Shown here piece by piece: positions 7,201 through 14,490 of a stretch of DNA of 64,000 bases. The translations under genes and the position numbers were made by a program. The stretch lies in the NCBI GenBank assembly GCA_017404505.1, contig JAFRCE010000016.1:90862-154861 (forward strand), written 5' to 3'. The DNA comes from Solobacterium sp. (GTDB taxonomy: Bacteria > Bacillota_I > Bacilli_A > Erysipelotrichales > Erysipelotrichaceae). Each line of letters opens with the position of its first letter. The first letter of the stretch is position 1. The notes below the pieces were generated by a model. It was not told where the DNA came from. It searched no databases and worked only from the letters and a program-made list of their open reading frames with translations.

Positions 7201-8456
7201 ATTGCATATGCTCCTGTTTTCTGCAGATCCGAAAAGAAATCCGGATAGCTTTTCGCCACGGCTTCACAGCCGCGAATGGTGATCTTCTCGTCCGAAGAAG
7301 CCGCCAGCACGCTTAAGGCCATGACGATACGATGATCATTATGGCTGCTGAGAACGGCGTTTCTGAGTGAGGAAGTGCCTGTGACATACACCGTATCCTG
7401 ATCGGATGTCATCTGAACGCCAAGCCTGGCAAGTTCCTCTTCCATTGCCTGAATACGGTCGCTTTCTTTCAGCCGCAGTCTTCCGGCGCCGCGGAATACC
7501 GAAGTTCCTTCCGCCCGGGCCGCCGCGGCGAATAATACCGGGCCAAGATCCGGACAGTCGGACAGATCCGCTTCGACGGCTTTCATCGCATGCGGAATGA
7601 TCCGGCAGCCTTCTTCCGTCCAGACCGTTTCCGCTCCGAGACGCTCAGCGATCTTCACCATGACAAGATCTCCCTGGGCGGAAGCGGGATTCAGTCCGGC
7701 AATCGTCAGCGGCACTTTTCTGAGCATGGCCAGGGCGATAAAGAACGCCGCCGCGGAAGCATCCGCTTCCACACGGGCTGTAAACGGCTGATACTTCTGC
7801 CCGCCGTCGATCCGGTAGAGCGATCCTTCAGCAGCGATCCTAATACCGGCCTGCTTTAACGCGGACAGCGTCAGATTCACATATGATCTGGATTCAAACG
7901 GTTCCATGACCCGGATGAGACTGTCCCCTTCCAGCATCGGCAGGGCGTACAGAAGTCCGGTAATAAACTGGGAAGAGATATTGCCGGCAATCTCGTATTC
8001 GCCGGATTGCAGCGGACCCCGCACCTTCAGCTGTTCGTCATTCATCATAAACAGACAGCCCTGTTCCCGGAAGATTTCTTCGTAAACCGTCTGCGGACGC
8101 TGCAGCAGTCTGCCATGGCCTGTAAAGCGGACTTCCTGATCCGTTACGGCGGCGATGGGAATCAGAAAACGCAGTGTGCTGCCGGATTCCGCGCAGTCGA
8201 TCAGACGGCCGTCATAGCGGATCCTTCCGCCGGTTCCCTCTACGATCAGATCATTCCCGTCGGTCCGTATCTTTGCCCCGAACGCTTCAATACACCGTCT
8301 GGTCGCGGCGATGTCTTCATTGTCAGCCAGCCGGCTGATGCGGGAAGTGCCTTCGGCCAGAGCCGCGGCGATCAGCACCCGGTGGCTGAGTGATTTGCTG
8401 GATGGAACATGAATGACCGTATCCGCCGGCATACCGCGGCTTACCGTGATCTCCAT
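7197..8456 (-). CDS. aroA: 3-phosphoshikimate 1-carboxyvinyltransferase (EPSP synthase)
   Basis: 419 residues. Joins phosphoenolpyruvate to shikimate 3-phosphate. Family motifs are in order: SSKSLSHRVLIAAALA near 20, SGSTLRFLIP near 90, DCPDLGPVLFAAAARAEGTS near 300 and RLKESDRI near 335. The SGSTLRF sequence resembles class II (glyphosate-tolerant type) and other Firmicutes enzymes, but sensitivity cannot be judged by eye. It starts on the last base of the aroF stop and overlaps tyrA by 4 bases. Confidence 0.96.
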   Translation of the reverse strand: MEITVSRGMPADTVIHVPSSKSLSHRVLIAAALAEGTSRISRLADNEDIAATRRCIEAFGAKIRTDGNDLIVEGTGGRIRYDGRLIDCAESGSTLRFLIPIAAVTDQEVRFTGHGRLLQRPQTVYEEIFREQGCLFMMNDEQLKVRGPLQSGEYEIAGNISSQFITGLLYALPMLEGDSLIRVMEPFESRSYVNLTLSALKQAGIRIAAEGSLYRIDGGQKYQPFTARVEADASAAAFFIALAMLRKVPLTIAGLNPASAQGDLVMVKIAERLGAETVWTEEGCRIIPHAMKAVEADLSDCPDLGPVLFAAAARAEGTSVFRGAGRLRLKESDRIQAMEEELARLGVQMTSDQDTVYVTGTSSLRNAVLSSHNDHRIVMALSVLAASSDEKITIRGCEAVAKSYPDFFSDLQKTGAYAI

Positions 8457-9472
8457 CAGAGTTTCCTTCCCACTGCCGCGGCAACCAGGGCTGCCTTTTC
8501 GATCAGCTGGGCGAATTTCTCCGGTTTCAATGACTGGGCACCGTCTGACCAGGCTTTTTCCGGTTCGTCGTGCACTTCGATGATCAGGCCGTCGGCACCG
8601 GCCGCCACGGCAGCCAGAGCCATCGGTTCGATCAGTTTCCAGTCACCGGTCGCATGCGACGGATCGATGATCACTGGCAGATGGGTACGTTCCTTCAGGA
8701 TCGGCACAACCGCAAGATCCATGGTATTGCGGGTATATTTTTCAAACGTACGGATGCCTCTTTCACAGAAGATGACATTGGGATTGCCAGAGGCCATGAT
8801 ATATTCCGCCGACATGATCCAGTCTTCAATCGTTGCGCTCATGCCTCTTTTCAGCAGAACCGGCTTGTGAATATGGCCGACTGCTTTCAGCAGGTCGAAG
8901 TTCTGCATGTTGCGGGCACCGATCTGCACCAGATCGACATATTCTTCAAACTCGTCGATCTTGTCCGCACTCATGATCTCACTGACGACCGGCAGACCTG
9001 TCATTTTCCCGGCCGCGGCAAGATCCATCAGACCTTCATAACCAAGTCCCTGAAAGGCATACGGCGAAGTACGCGGCTTATAGGCACCGCCTCTCAGCAT
9101 GTCCGCGCCGCCTTCCTTTACCGCCTGAGCGATCCGGCAGATCTGTTCTTTTCCTTCCACCGAACACGGTCCGCCAATCACGGTGATCTTTTCCTGTCCG
9201 CCGACTTTCACCCCGGCCACATCGACAATGGTATCTTTCGGGTGAAACATGCGGTTGGCCAGCTTATAGGGCGCTGACACACGCTGAACGTTTTCCACCC
9301 AGATATTGGCTTTGATATCTCTTTCATCCAGATGGGAAGTGTCACCGACCAGACCGAACACGTTGAAATCAACACCTTTGATCAGAGTGACCTGCAGTCC
9401 CTCGTCCTCAAACATCTGATGCAGACGTTCAACTTCCGTCTGCGGTGCGTTCTTCTTAAGTGTAATGATCAT
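8456..9472 (-). CDS. aroF: 3-deoxy-7-phosphoheptulonate synthase (DAHP synthase, AroF/I-beta type)
   Basis: 338 residues. First step of the shikimate pathway, condensing PEP with erythrose 4-phosphate. An N-terminal ferredoxin-like domain (about 1-70, IITLKKNAPQTEVERL) precedes the barrel; in Thermotoga-type enzymes this domain mediates allosteric inhibition by Tyr/Phe. Barrel motifs are IGGPCSVEG, LRGGAYKPRTSPYAFQGLG, IGARNMQNF and IDPSHATGDW. It overlaps the upstream aroE-aroK gene by 4 bases. Enzyme-level feedback would complement the predicted attenuator at the head of the operon. Confidence 0.95.
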   Translation of the reverse strand: MIITLKKNAPQTEVERLHQMFEDEGLQVTLIKGVDFNVFGLVGDTSHLDERDIKANIWVENVQRVSAPYKLANRMFHPKDTIVDVAGVKVGGQEKITVIGGPCSVEGKEQICRIAQAVKEGGADMLRGGAYKPRTSPYAFQGLGYEGLMDLAAAGKMTGLPVVSEIMSADKIDEFEEYVDLVQIGARNMQNFDLLKAVGHIHKPVLLKRGMSATIEDWIMSAEYIMASGNPNVIFCERGIRTFEKYTRNTMDLAVVPILKERTHLPVIIDPSHATGDWKLIEPMALAAVAAGADGLIIEVHDEPEKAWSDGAQSLKPEKFAQLIEKAALVAAAVGRKL

Positions 9473-10722
9473 ATGCGTTTCTTCCTTTCTCCGGTTTTCC
9501 TGAGGATCTCGGCAACGGTATCACCGATATCCCCGGTATTGTCAGCACTGACGTCACTGTACAGTTCATACAGCGGTTTCCGCTCTTCATACAGCTTGCG
9601 GAGCGCGTCCGCATTACTGGAAAGCGGCCGCGAATCCGTCGCGAACAACTGCTCGATGCCGCGCTTCAGCCAGACAACGATACTGTTCTCAGAAAGAAAG
9701 CGCATCGTTTCCGGATTCTTGATCACACCGCCGCCGCAGGAGATGACAAACCGGCCGCCGCTGCGCAGGTCTTTGGCGACTTCCTGTTCCAGCCAGCGGA
9801 AGTAATCTTCGCCTTTTTCCGCAAAACACTCTTTGATCGAAGTGCCGAGAATTTCGACGATCTCATCATCCATCTCGATGACATCCCGGCCGCAAACTTC
9901 TCCCAGCAATGCCGAAACAGTCGTTTTGCCGGCGGTTGGCATACCGATCAGGACGATGCTGCGGCGGTCCCGGTACAGTTCTTCCAGACATGCCGTGATC
10001 AGCTGCGGATCCAGCTGTTTGCCGGTATAAAGCAGATCGGCATACCAGGCCTGCGCCACCAGCATTTCCAGACCGCCGGCCGTTTTCAGATGGCGGCAGC
10101 CCGCTTCAAACAGCAGTCTGCTGCGCAGCGGATTGGCAATGATGTCAGCCACCGCTTCCAGTCTGCCAAAGCGGTCAAGGTCAACCGGCATTTCGTCCGG
10201 ATGGGGAGCCAGGCCGACCGGTGTCGTATTGATGATGACCTGATAGTCATCACTTCTTTCGTACATCGTTTCATACAGGATCGTATCTTCCCTCTCGGCT
10301 TTCCGGCTGACAATGTCAAAGTCGGCACCGAGAATCGTCAGCGCCGCCGCGACCGCCCGGGAGGCACCGCCGCTGCCCAGCACGGCCGTTTTTTTGTTTC
10401 TGACATCGATCTGATTCCGTTTCAGCATCTCCATGAAACCGAGATAATCGGTGTTGTAGCCTTTGAGAATGCCGTCGTGATTGACAATCGTATTGACAGC
10501 GCCGATTTTCGCGGCTGTCTCATCGATTTCATCCAGGTACTGCATGACCTTCTGCTTATAAGGGATCGTGACATTCAGACCGTCGAAATCCTTTTTCGTC
10601 ATAAAGTCAGCCAGTTCTTCCGGTTTCAGTTCAAACATCTGGTAATCCGATCCGATCATAAAATCATGGATCGGCTTCGACCAGCTGTGGCCCAGCGGAT
10701 AACCGATCAGTCCGAGTTTCAT
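9469..10722 (-). CDS. fused shikimate dehydrogenase - shikimate kinase
   Basis: 417 residues carrying two enzymes. Residues 1 to about 250 are AroE: GYPLGHSWSKPIHD at 7-20, LNVTIPYK with the catalytic Lys near 56, NTDYLGF at 90-96 and nucleotide loop GSGGASRA near 117-124. Residues 254-417 are AroK: Walker A GMPTAGKTT at 260-268, the DDEI pair near 290 and the GGGV and SRPL stretches of the shikimate-binding and lid regions. The frame is continuous through a linker of only a few residues. AroE and AroK catalyse consecutive steps (3-dehydroshikimate to shikimate to shikimate 3-phosphate). Overlaps both neighbours by 4 bases. Confidence 0.94.
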   Translation of the reverse strand: MKLGLIGYPLGHSWSKPIHDFMIGSDYQMFELKPEELADFMTKKDFDGLNVTIPYKQKVMQYLDEIDETAAKIGAVNTIVNHDGILKGYNTDYLGFMEMLKRNQIDVRNKKTAVLGSGGASRAVAAALTILGADFDIVSRKAEREDTILYETMYERSDDYQVIINTTPVGLAPHPDEMPVDLDRFGRLEAVADIIANPLRSRLLFEAGCRHLKTAGGLEMLVAQAWYADLLYTGKQLDPQLITACLEELYRDRRSIVLIGMPTAGKTTVSALLGEVCGRDVIEMDDEIVEILGTSIKECFAEKGEDYFRWLEQEVAKDLRSGGRFVISCGGGVIKNPETMRFLSENSIVVWLKRGIEQLFATDSRPLSSNADALRKLYEERKPLYELYSDVSADNTGDIGDTVAEILRKTGERKKRI

Positions 10723-11828
10723 ATATGTCCCTCCTCAAAGCCGGCCCGGCCGTATTTTTCCATCAGCAGATCCGCGACAGCCAGAGCTGTTACCGCGTCG
10801 ATGACCGCCCGGGCACGGTGAATAACGGCCGGATCGTGACGGCCGCGGATCTCGATTTCCGTATTTGTCATCGTTTCCAGATCCACTGTCGCCTGCTTTC
10901 TGCCGATCGAAGGCGTCGGCTTGATGACGGTTTCAAAACGGATCGGCATGCCGTTGGAAATGCCGCCGTTGATACCGCCGTTATGGTTGCTGAGGGTCTG
11001 CACCGCACCGTCTTTTACAGCAAAGGGATCGTTGGCCTGTGAGCCATACATATCCGCGAAAGCGAAACCGCTGCCGAACTGCACGCCCTTGACAGCCGGC
11101 ACGGCAAACAGCGCTTTGGCAAGCACGCCTTCCAGAGTATCGAACATCGGTTCGCCGATTCCCGCTTCCAGACCGTAAACGGCTGTTTCAAGGATACCGC
11201 CGACCGAGTCTTTCTTTGCGGCTGCTTCTTCGATCAGAGCTTTCATCTTTTCTTCCGATGCCGCTTCCAGCACGGCAAACAGCCGGCTGTTGACCAGTTC
11301 GATGTCTTCTTTCAGATGTTCTTCGGAAAACGGTCTTTCTTCAATATGATGCAGTTTACGGATATGGGTGCCGATCAGGATACCTTTTTCCTTCAGCATC
11401 TGCATGGCGATCGCCCCGGCGGCTGTCAGAGGAGCCGTCAGACGGGCGCTGAAATGACCGCCGCCCGATGCGTCTTCGAAACCGCCGTAACGGATGTGGC
11501 CGCTGTAGTCGGCATGGGAAGGCCGCGGTTTATTCATCGTGGCTGCGTAGTCATCACGGCGTACGTTCTCATTGCGGATGATCAGGGTCAGCGGTGTGCC
11601 TTCCGTGTATCCGTCTTTCAGACCGGAAACAAACTCCGGCAGATCCGCTTCCTGGCGGGCTGTCGAAATCTTTCCGGATGCTTTTCTTTTCTTCATCTGA
11701 TCCAGCAGAAAATCCATGTCGATCTTCAGGCCGGACGGCAGTCCGTCAATGACAGCACCGACAGCCGGTCCATGTGACTCACCGAAAATGGTCACGGTCA
11801 GATTCTTGCCAAGTGTGTTCCCGCTCAT
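10719..11828 (-). CDS. aroC: chorismate synthase
   Basis: 369 residues, usual length. Converts EPSP to chorismate using reduced FMN. FGESHGPAVGAVIDGLPSG near 14-32, RPSHADYSGHIRYG near 110 and GRHDPAVIHRA near 335 are the three family signatures. Starts 4 bases inside aroB and ends 4 bases inside the aroE-aroK gene. Confidence 0.97.
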   Translation of the reverse strand: MSGNTLGKNLTVTIFGESHGPAVGAVIDGLPSGLKIDMDFLLDQMKKRKASGKISTARQEADLPEFVSGLKDGYTEGTPLTLIIRNENVRRDDYAATMNKPRPSHADYSGHIRYGGFEDASGGGHFSARLTAPLTAAGAIAMQMLKEKGILIGTHIRKLHHIEERPFSEEHLKEDIELVNSRLFAVLEAASEEKMKALIEEAAAKKDSVGGILETAVYGLEAGIGEPMFDTLEGVLAKALFAVPAVKGVQFGSGFAFADMYGSQANDPFAVKDGAVQTLSNHNGGINGGISNGMPIRFETVIKPTPSIGRKQATVDLETMTNTEIEIRGRHDPAVIHRARAVIDAVTALAVADLLMEKYGRAGFEEGHI

Positions 11829-12826
11829 ATCAATTTCTCCCTGAGACTGTCGATCTCAACTTCTTTCAGATATCCTTTGCCGATCTCATCCACCTGAACG
11901 ATCGTGATTCTGTCATGGCTGGCTTTCTTGTCATTCCGCAGCAGCCGGAATACTTCTTCCTTGTCGTTATCACAGCGAATCGGCAGATTGAGCCTCTGCA
12001 GGACAGCCTTCAGCCGCTCTTTCAGTGCGGGATCGTCCATGATCGCCAGCATGCCCATGCCCACGCATTCGCCATGCAGATATTCCGCAAGACCATGCGA
12101 GGCCTCATAGGCATGGCCGATCGTATGGCCGAAATTCAGCAGCTTCCGCTCGCCTTCCTCCCGCTCGTCACGTTCGACGACACCTTTTTTGATCATCAGG
12201 CACCGGTAAATAATGTCATCGATATGGTCCGGATAATCATCCTTCTCAAAGATCTCAAACAGACTTTCATCAAACGTCAGTCCTTCCTTGACTGCTTCGG
12301 CCAGTCCGTTGCTGAAATGGCGCGCGGGCAGAGTCGCAAGGACATCGGTATCCACCAGCACCGCATCCGGCTGCCAGAAGGCACCGACCAGGTTCTTGAC
12401 ACCGGCCAGATCGACAGCCGTCTTGCCGCCGATCGACGAATCGATCTGTGAGAGGGTCGTCGTCGGAATGTTGACATAGGAAATGCCGCGCTTATAGACA
12501 GACGCCGCAAAGCCGGCCAGATCACCGACCACCCCGCCGCCCAGGGCGACGACAGTATCGTTCCGGGCTACCTGATGTTCCGCCATATCTTCCAGAAGAC
12601 GCCTCAGGGTGTCCATGTTTTTCGACGGTTCACCATGCAGAAAGACATGCATATGCGCCCCGGGATACTGACGCTGCAGAAGAGCCCGCCACGTTTCCGG
12701 CACACCGTCGTCACTGACCAGAAAAACCCGTCCTTTTCTGCTGATGTATTCTGAAGCTTTTCCCAGGATTCCCCTTTCCAGAATCACCGGATAGGTTTTT
12801 GTTTTTGTACGTACCATGATTTCCAT
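11825..12826 (-). CDS. aroB: 3-dehydroquinate synthase
   Basis: 333 residues. NAD- and metal-dependent cyclisation of DAHP. GGGVVGDLAGFAAS near 95-108, the PTTTLSQIDSSIGGKTA stretch, and metal ligands in ERKLLNFGHTIGHAYE and HGECV are present. The start is the ATG at 12824-12826 with AGGAGG 9 bases upstream; a 12-codon in-frame extension upstream overlaps the attenuator terminator and is rejected. It is the first structural gene after the Tyr/Phe leader, hence the point at which attenuation would act. Confidence 0.96.
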   Translation of the reverse strand: MEIMVRTKTKTYPVILERGILGKASEYISRKGRVFLVSDDGVPETWRALLQRQYPGAHMHVFLHGEPSKNMDTLRRLLEDMAEHQVARNDTVVALGGGVVGDLAGFAASVYKRGISYVNIPTTTLSQIDSSIGGKTAVDLAGVKNLVGAFWQPDAVLVDTDVLATLPARHFSNGLAEAVKEGLTFDESLFEIFEKDDYPDHIDDIIYRCLMIKKGVVERDEREEGERKLLNFGHTIGHAYEASHGLAEYLHGECVGMGMLAIMDDPALKERLKAVLQRLNLPIRCDNDKEEVFRLLRNDKKASHDRITIVQVDEIGKGYLKEVEIDSLREKLI

Positions 12827-12852
12827 ATCGAGAAACCTCCTGCTGATGAAAC

Positions 12853-12882
12853 AAAAAGCCATACGGCGTTATCCGCATGGCT
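12853..12882 (-). terminator. attenuator terminator in front of aroB
   Basis: Minus strand: stem AGCCATGCGG / CCGTATGGCT (one G-T pair) with a 6-base loop, followed by TTTTTGTTT and, 11 bases on, the aroB Shine-Dalgarno. A terminator in this place stops transcription before aroB unless it is disrupted. The segment at 12863-12873, its loop and descending arm, can instead pair 10 of 11 bases with 12902-12912. Confidence 0.8.
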
Positions 12883-12946
12883 GATCATTTCTTTCCATTC
12901 AGATAATGCCGTTAAGATGAAACGGGCAGTTATCTGCTAACTGCCC
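12857..12946 (-). promoter_or_regulatory. alternative-hairpin region of the aro attenuator
   Basis: Four structures compete on the minus-strand RNA. (1:2) 12938-12946 with 12924-12932, perfect 9-bp GGGCAGTTA / TAACTGCCC. (2:3) 12921-12936 with 12900-12913, 14 pairs with two bulged C. (3:4) 12902-12912 with 12863-12873, 10 of 11. Terminator 12873-12882 with 12857-12866. The 1:2 and 2:3 stems share bases, as do 2:3 and 3:4, and 3:4 and the terminator. One reading: a ribosome that finishes the leader peptide blocks 1:2, so 2:3 forms and the terminator folds; a ribosome stalled on early Tyr/Phe codons lets 1:2 form, freeing segment 3 to break the terminator. Pairings are seen; the mechanism is inferred. 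Confidence 0.7.
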
Positions 12947-12949
12947 AGC

Positions 12950-12994
12950 TTATCTGTAATAAAAGTAAAAATATGTGCATGCTGTCTGATTCAT
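12950..12994 (-). CDS. aro operon leader peptide, Tyr/Phe-rich
   Basis: 14 codons encoding MNQTACTYFYFYYR then TAA: six consecutive aromatic codons (Tyr-Phe-Tyr-Phe-Tyr-Tyr) just before the stop. It lies in the 148-base space between pheA and aroB on the same strand; the first attenuator hairpin starts 4 bases after its stop. Short ORFs with runs of the end-product amino acid ahead of a terminator are the hallmark of ribosome-mediated attenuation (trp, phe, his leaders). Tyr and Phe are exactly the products of the operon and of pheA. There is no strong Shine-Dalgarno; a -10-like TATAGT (13009-13014) would give a leader of only about 7 bases. The main doubt is that the tract is AT-rich, which favours such codons by chance. 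Confidence 0.72.
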   Translation of the reverse strand: MNQTACTYFYFYYR

Positions 12995-13008
12995 CTAACA
13001 AAAACTTT

Positions 13009-13014
13009 ACTATA
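13009..13014 (-). promoter_or_regulatory. possible -10 box for the aro leader transcript
   Basis: TATAGT on the minus strand, 14 bases before the leader-peptide ATG and just after the pheA stop. No -35 hexamer at good spacing is visible, so the operon may also be read through from pheA. Confidence 0.35.
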
Positions 13015-13028
13015 CGCCCCTGCCGTTT

Positions 13029-13880
13029 TCAAGACTGATTTTCTGAAAACTTTTCAGGATCAGCAGCCGGATAGCAGCCTAACAGTTTTGTCTCTTCACA
13101 GCGCAGTTCCAGTTCCTTCAGAACTTCTTTGATTTCCCGGTTTCTGATGTTTCCGCTGAAATCGATATAGAACATATATTCGAAGATTCTGCCCGGAATC
13201 GGCCGCGATTCCAGTTTCATGATATTGATGCCTTTTTTGGCAAGAATGCCAAGGATGTTGTAAAGTGCGCCGGGACGGTGCTTCAGCACCAGCATCATGG
13301 AAATCTTATCCGCTTTGGGATCCAGTTCCTCTTTGGCGGTGACGATCAGAAAACGGGTCATGTTCAGATCGGAGTCCTGCACTTTGCTGATCAGCGATTC
13401 CAGACCGTAGTATTCCCTGGCCCGCCAGCTGCCCAGCGCGGCCTTGGTGCGATCGCCGCATTCTCTGACATATTCCACACTGCGGGCGGTGTCCTGGAAA
13501 GGAACTGACTTTATCCCGGGATGCGCGGCAAAGAATTCCGTGCACTGTGAGAGAGCCTCCGGATGGCTGTATACTTCCTGTATCTCTTCCAGTTTCGTGC
13601 CGGGAAGCACGATCAGATCTTCATGGATGGGAATGTCGATTTCGCCGACCGCATGAACGTCGTAATGACGGAACAGATCGTAGCAGCGGGCAATGACGCC
13701 GGTCGTCGTATTCTCCACCGGCAGCACGGCATAATCCAGAACACCGTTTTCGACGTCTGTCAGTATCACCTTAAAATTCGGATAACCGCATGCCTCATAG
13801 TCTTTTCCGGCGAAAAAACGCATTGCCGCGATTTCACTGAACGTTCCGTGATTGCCCTGATAACCAACCTTTATCTTCAT
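13029..13880 (-). CDS. pheA: prephenate dehydratase
   Basis: 283 residues from the ATG at 13878-13880, with GGGAGA upstream; a longer open frame continues upstream but is antisense to the next gene and rejected. Makes phenylpyruvate from prephenate. The catalytic TRF motif is in NMTRFLIV near 185. The C-terminal ACT domain carries the Phe-binding motifs GALYNIL and ESRPIPGR, so feedback inhibition by phenylalanine is expected. There is no chorismate mutase domain. It sits immediately upstream of the Tyr/Phe leader and aroB on the same strand. Confidence 0.95.
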   Translation of the reverse strand: MKIKVGYQGNHGTFSEIAAMRFFAGKDYEACGYPNFKVILTDVENGVLDYAVLPVENTTTGVIARCYDLFRHYDVHAVGEIDIPIHEDLIVLPGTKLEEIQEVYSHPEALSQCTEFFAAHPGIKSVPFQDTARSVEYVRECGDRTKAALGSWRAREYYGLESLISKVQDSDLNMTRFLIVTAKEELDPKADKISMMLVLKHRPGALYNILGILAKKGINIMKLESRPIPGRIFEYMFYIDFSGNIRNREIKEVLKELELRCEETKLLGCYPAADPEKFSENQS

Positions 13881-13904
13881 ACTTTTCTCCCGTTTGAGTA
13901 TAAT
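13876..13904 (+). promoter_or_regulatory. promoter giving a leaderless mRNA
   Basis: -35 TTCATA (13876-13881), 17-base spacer, perfect -10 TATAAT (13899-13904), then only six bases to the ATG of the downstream gene. The expected start of transcription coincides with the A of the ATG. Confidence 0.6.
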
Positions 13905-13910
13905 TTTAGT

Positions 13911-14450
13911 ATGCGTGAATTCATCCATCAACATGAAAAACATCTGATCATTTTCACCGGCTGCATTCTCATACCGGCTGCGTTTCTGGCCTGTATGCTG
14001 ATCATGGGCTACCCGTATGACAATCTGACCGGTCTGCTGAACGATCCCGTCTGGCGCATTCCTTCCCATATTGTCTTCCTGCTGATGCTGACATGGCTGT
14101 GCTTCTGTCTCTACCGGATCGGCATGAAAACAATACCGAAAGAACTGGTGCTGTATGATCTGGGTATCCTGGCGCTGCTGAGCGTCGTCTGCCTGTTTCT
14201 GCCTTATGAGGAAACCTCGCAGCTGATCAGCGGCCTGCATATCGTCGCCGCTTATTCCGCCTTCATCTGGATGAATATCATCTTCTGGCGCTATATTCCC
14301 AATCAGACAGCAATGCGGAACATTTATCTTCTCCTGCTGCTGTTCGCGCTGCTGCATTCCCTGACCCGCAGTGCTGTCACCGGCCTGTCGGAAGTCGTCA
14401 TCGGCATCGGCATCTCAGTCATGATCTCACTGTTATGCGCGCGTACTTAA
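13911..14450 (+). CDS. multi-pass membrane protein of unknown function
   Basis: 179 residues with about five or six hydrophobic helices, for example IIFTGCILIPAAFLACMLI, IVFLLMLTWLCFCLY and IYLLLLLFALLHSL. I do not recognise the family. The start is the ATG at 13911; the open frame extends far upstream but antisense to pheA. No Shine-Dalgarno exists because the -10 box ends six bases before the ATG, so the mRNA is probably leaderless. It is divergent from pheA with 30 bases between starts and ends at a good terminator shared with a convergent MATE gene. Confidence 0.75.
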   Translation: MREFIHQHEKHLIIFTGCILIPAAFLACMLIMGYPYDNLTGLLNDPVWRIPSHIVFLLMLTWLCFCLYRIGMKTIPKELVLYDLGILALLSVVCLFLPYEETSQLISGLHIVAAYSAFIWMNIIFWRYIPNQTAMRNIYLLLLLFALLHSLTRSAVTGLSEVVIGIGISVMISLLCART

Positions 14451-14490
14451 AAACCTGCAGAATTCATCATTTCCGCAGGTTTGTTTTTTT
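14451..14490 (+). terminator. intrinsic terminator
   Basis: Stem AAACCTGC / GCAGGTTT with a 16-base loop and an eight-T run, directly after the stop of the 13911-14450 gene. Confidence 0.85.

Noticed and set aside
12827..13028. T-box in front of aroB.
   Set aside because: No GGGTGGnACCGCG sequence; the leader instead has the aromatic-codon ORF.
13881..14357. 158-residue N-terminal extension of prephenate dehydratase in the same frame.
   Set aside because: It is antisense to the membrane-protein gene, low-complexity Gln/Asp-rich, and a good ribosome site precedes the ATG at 13880.
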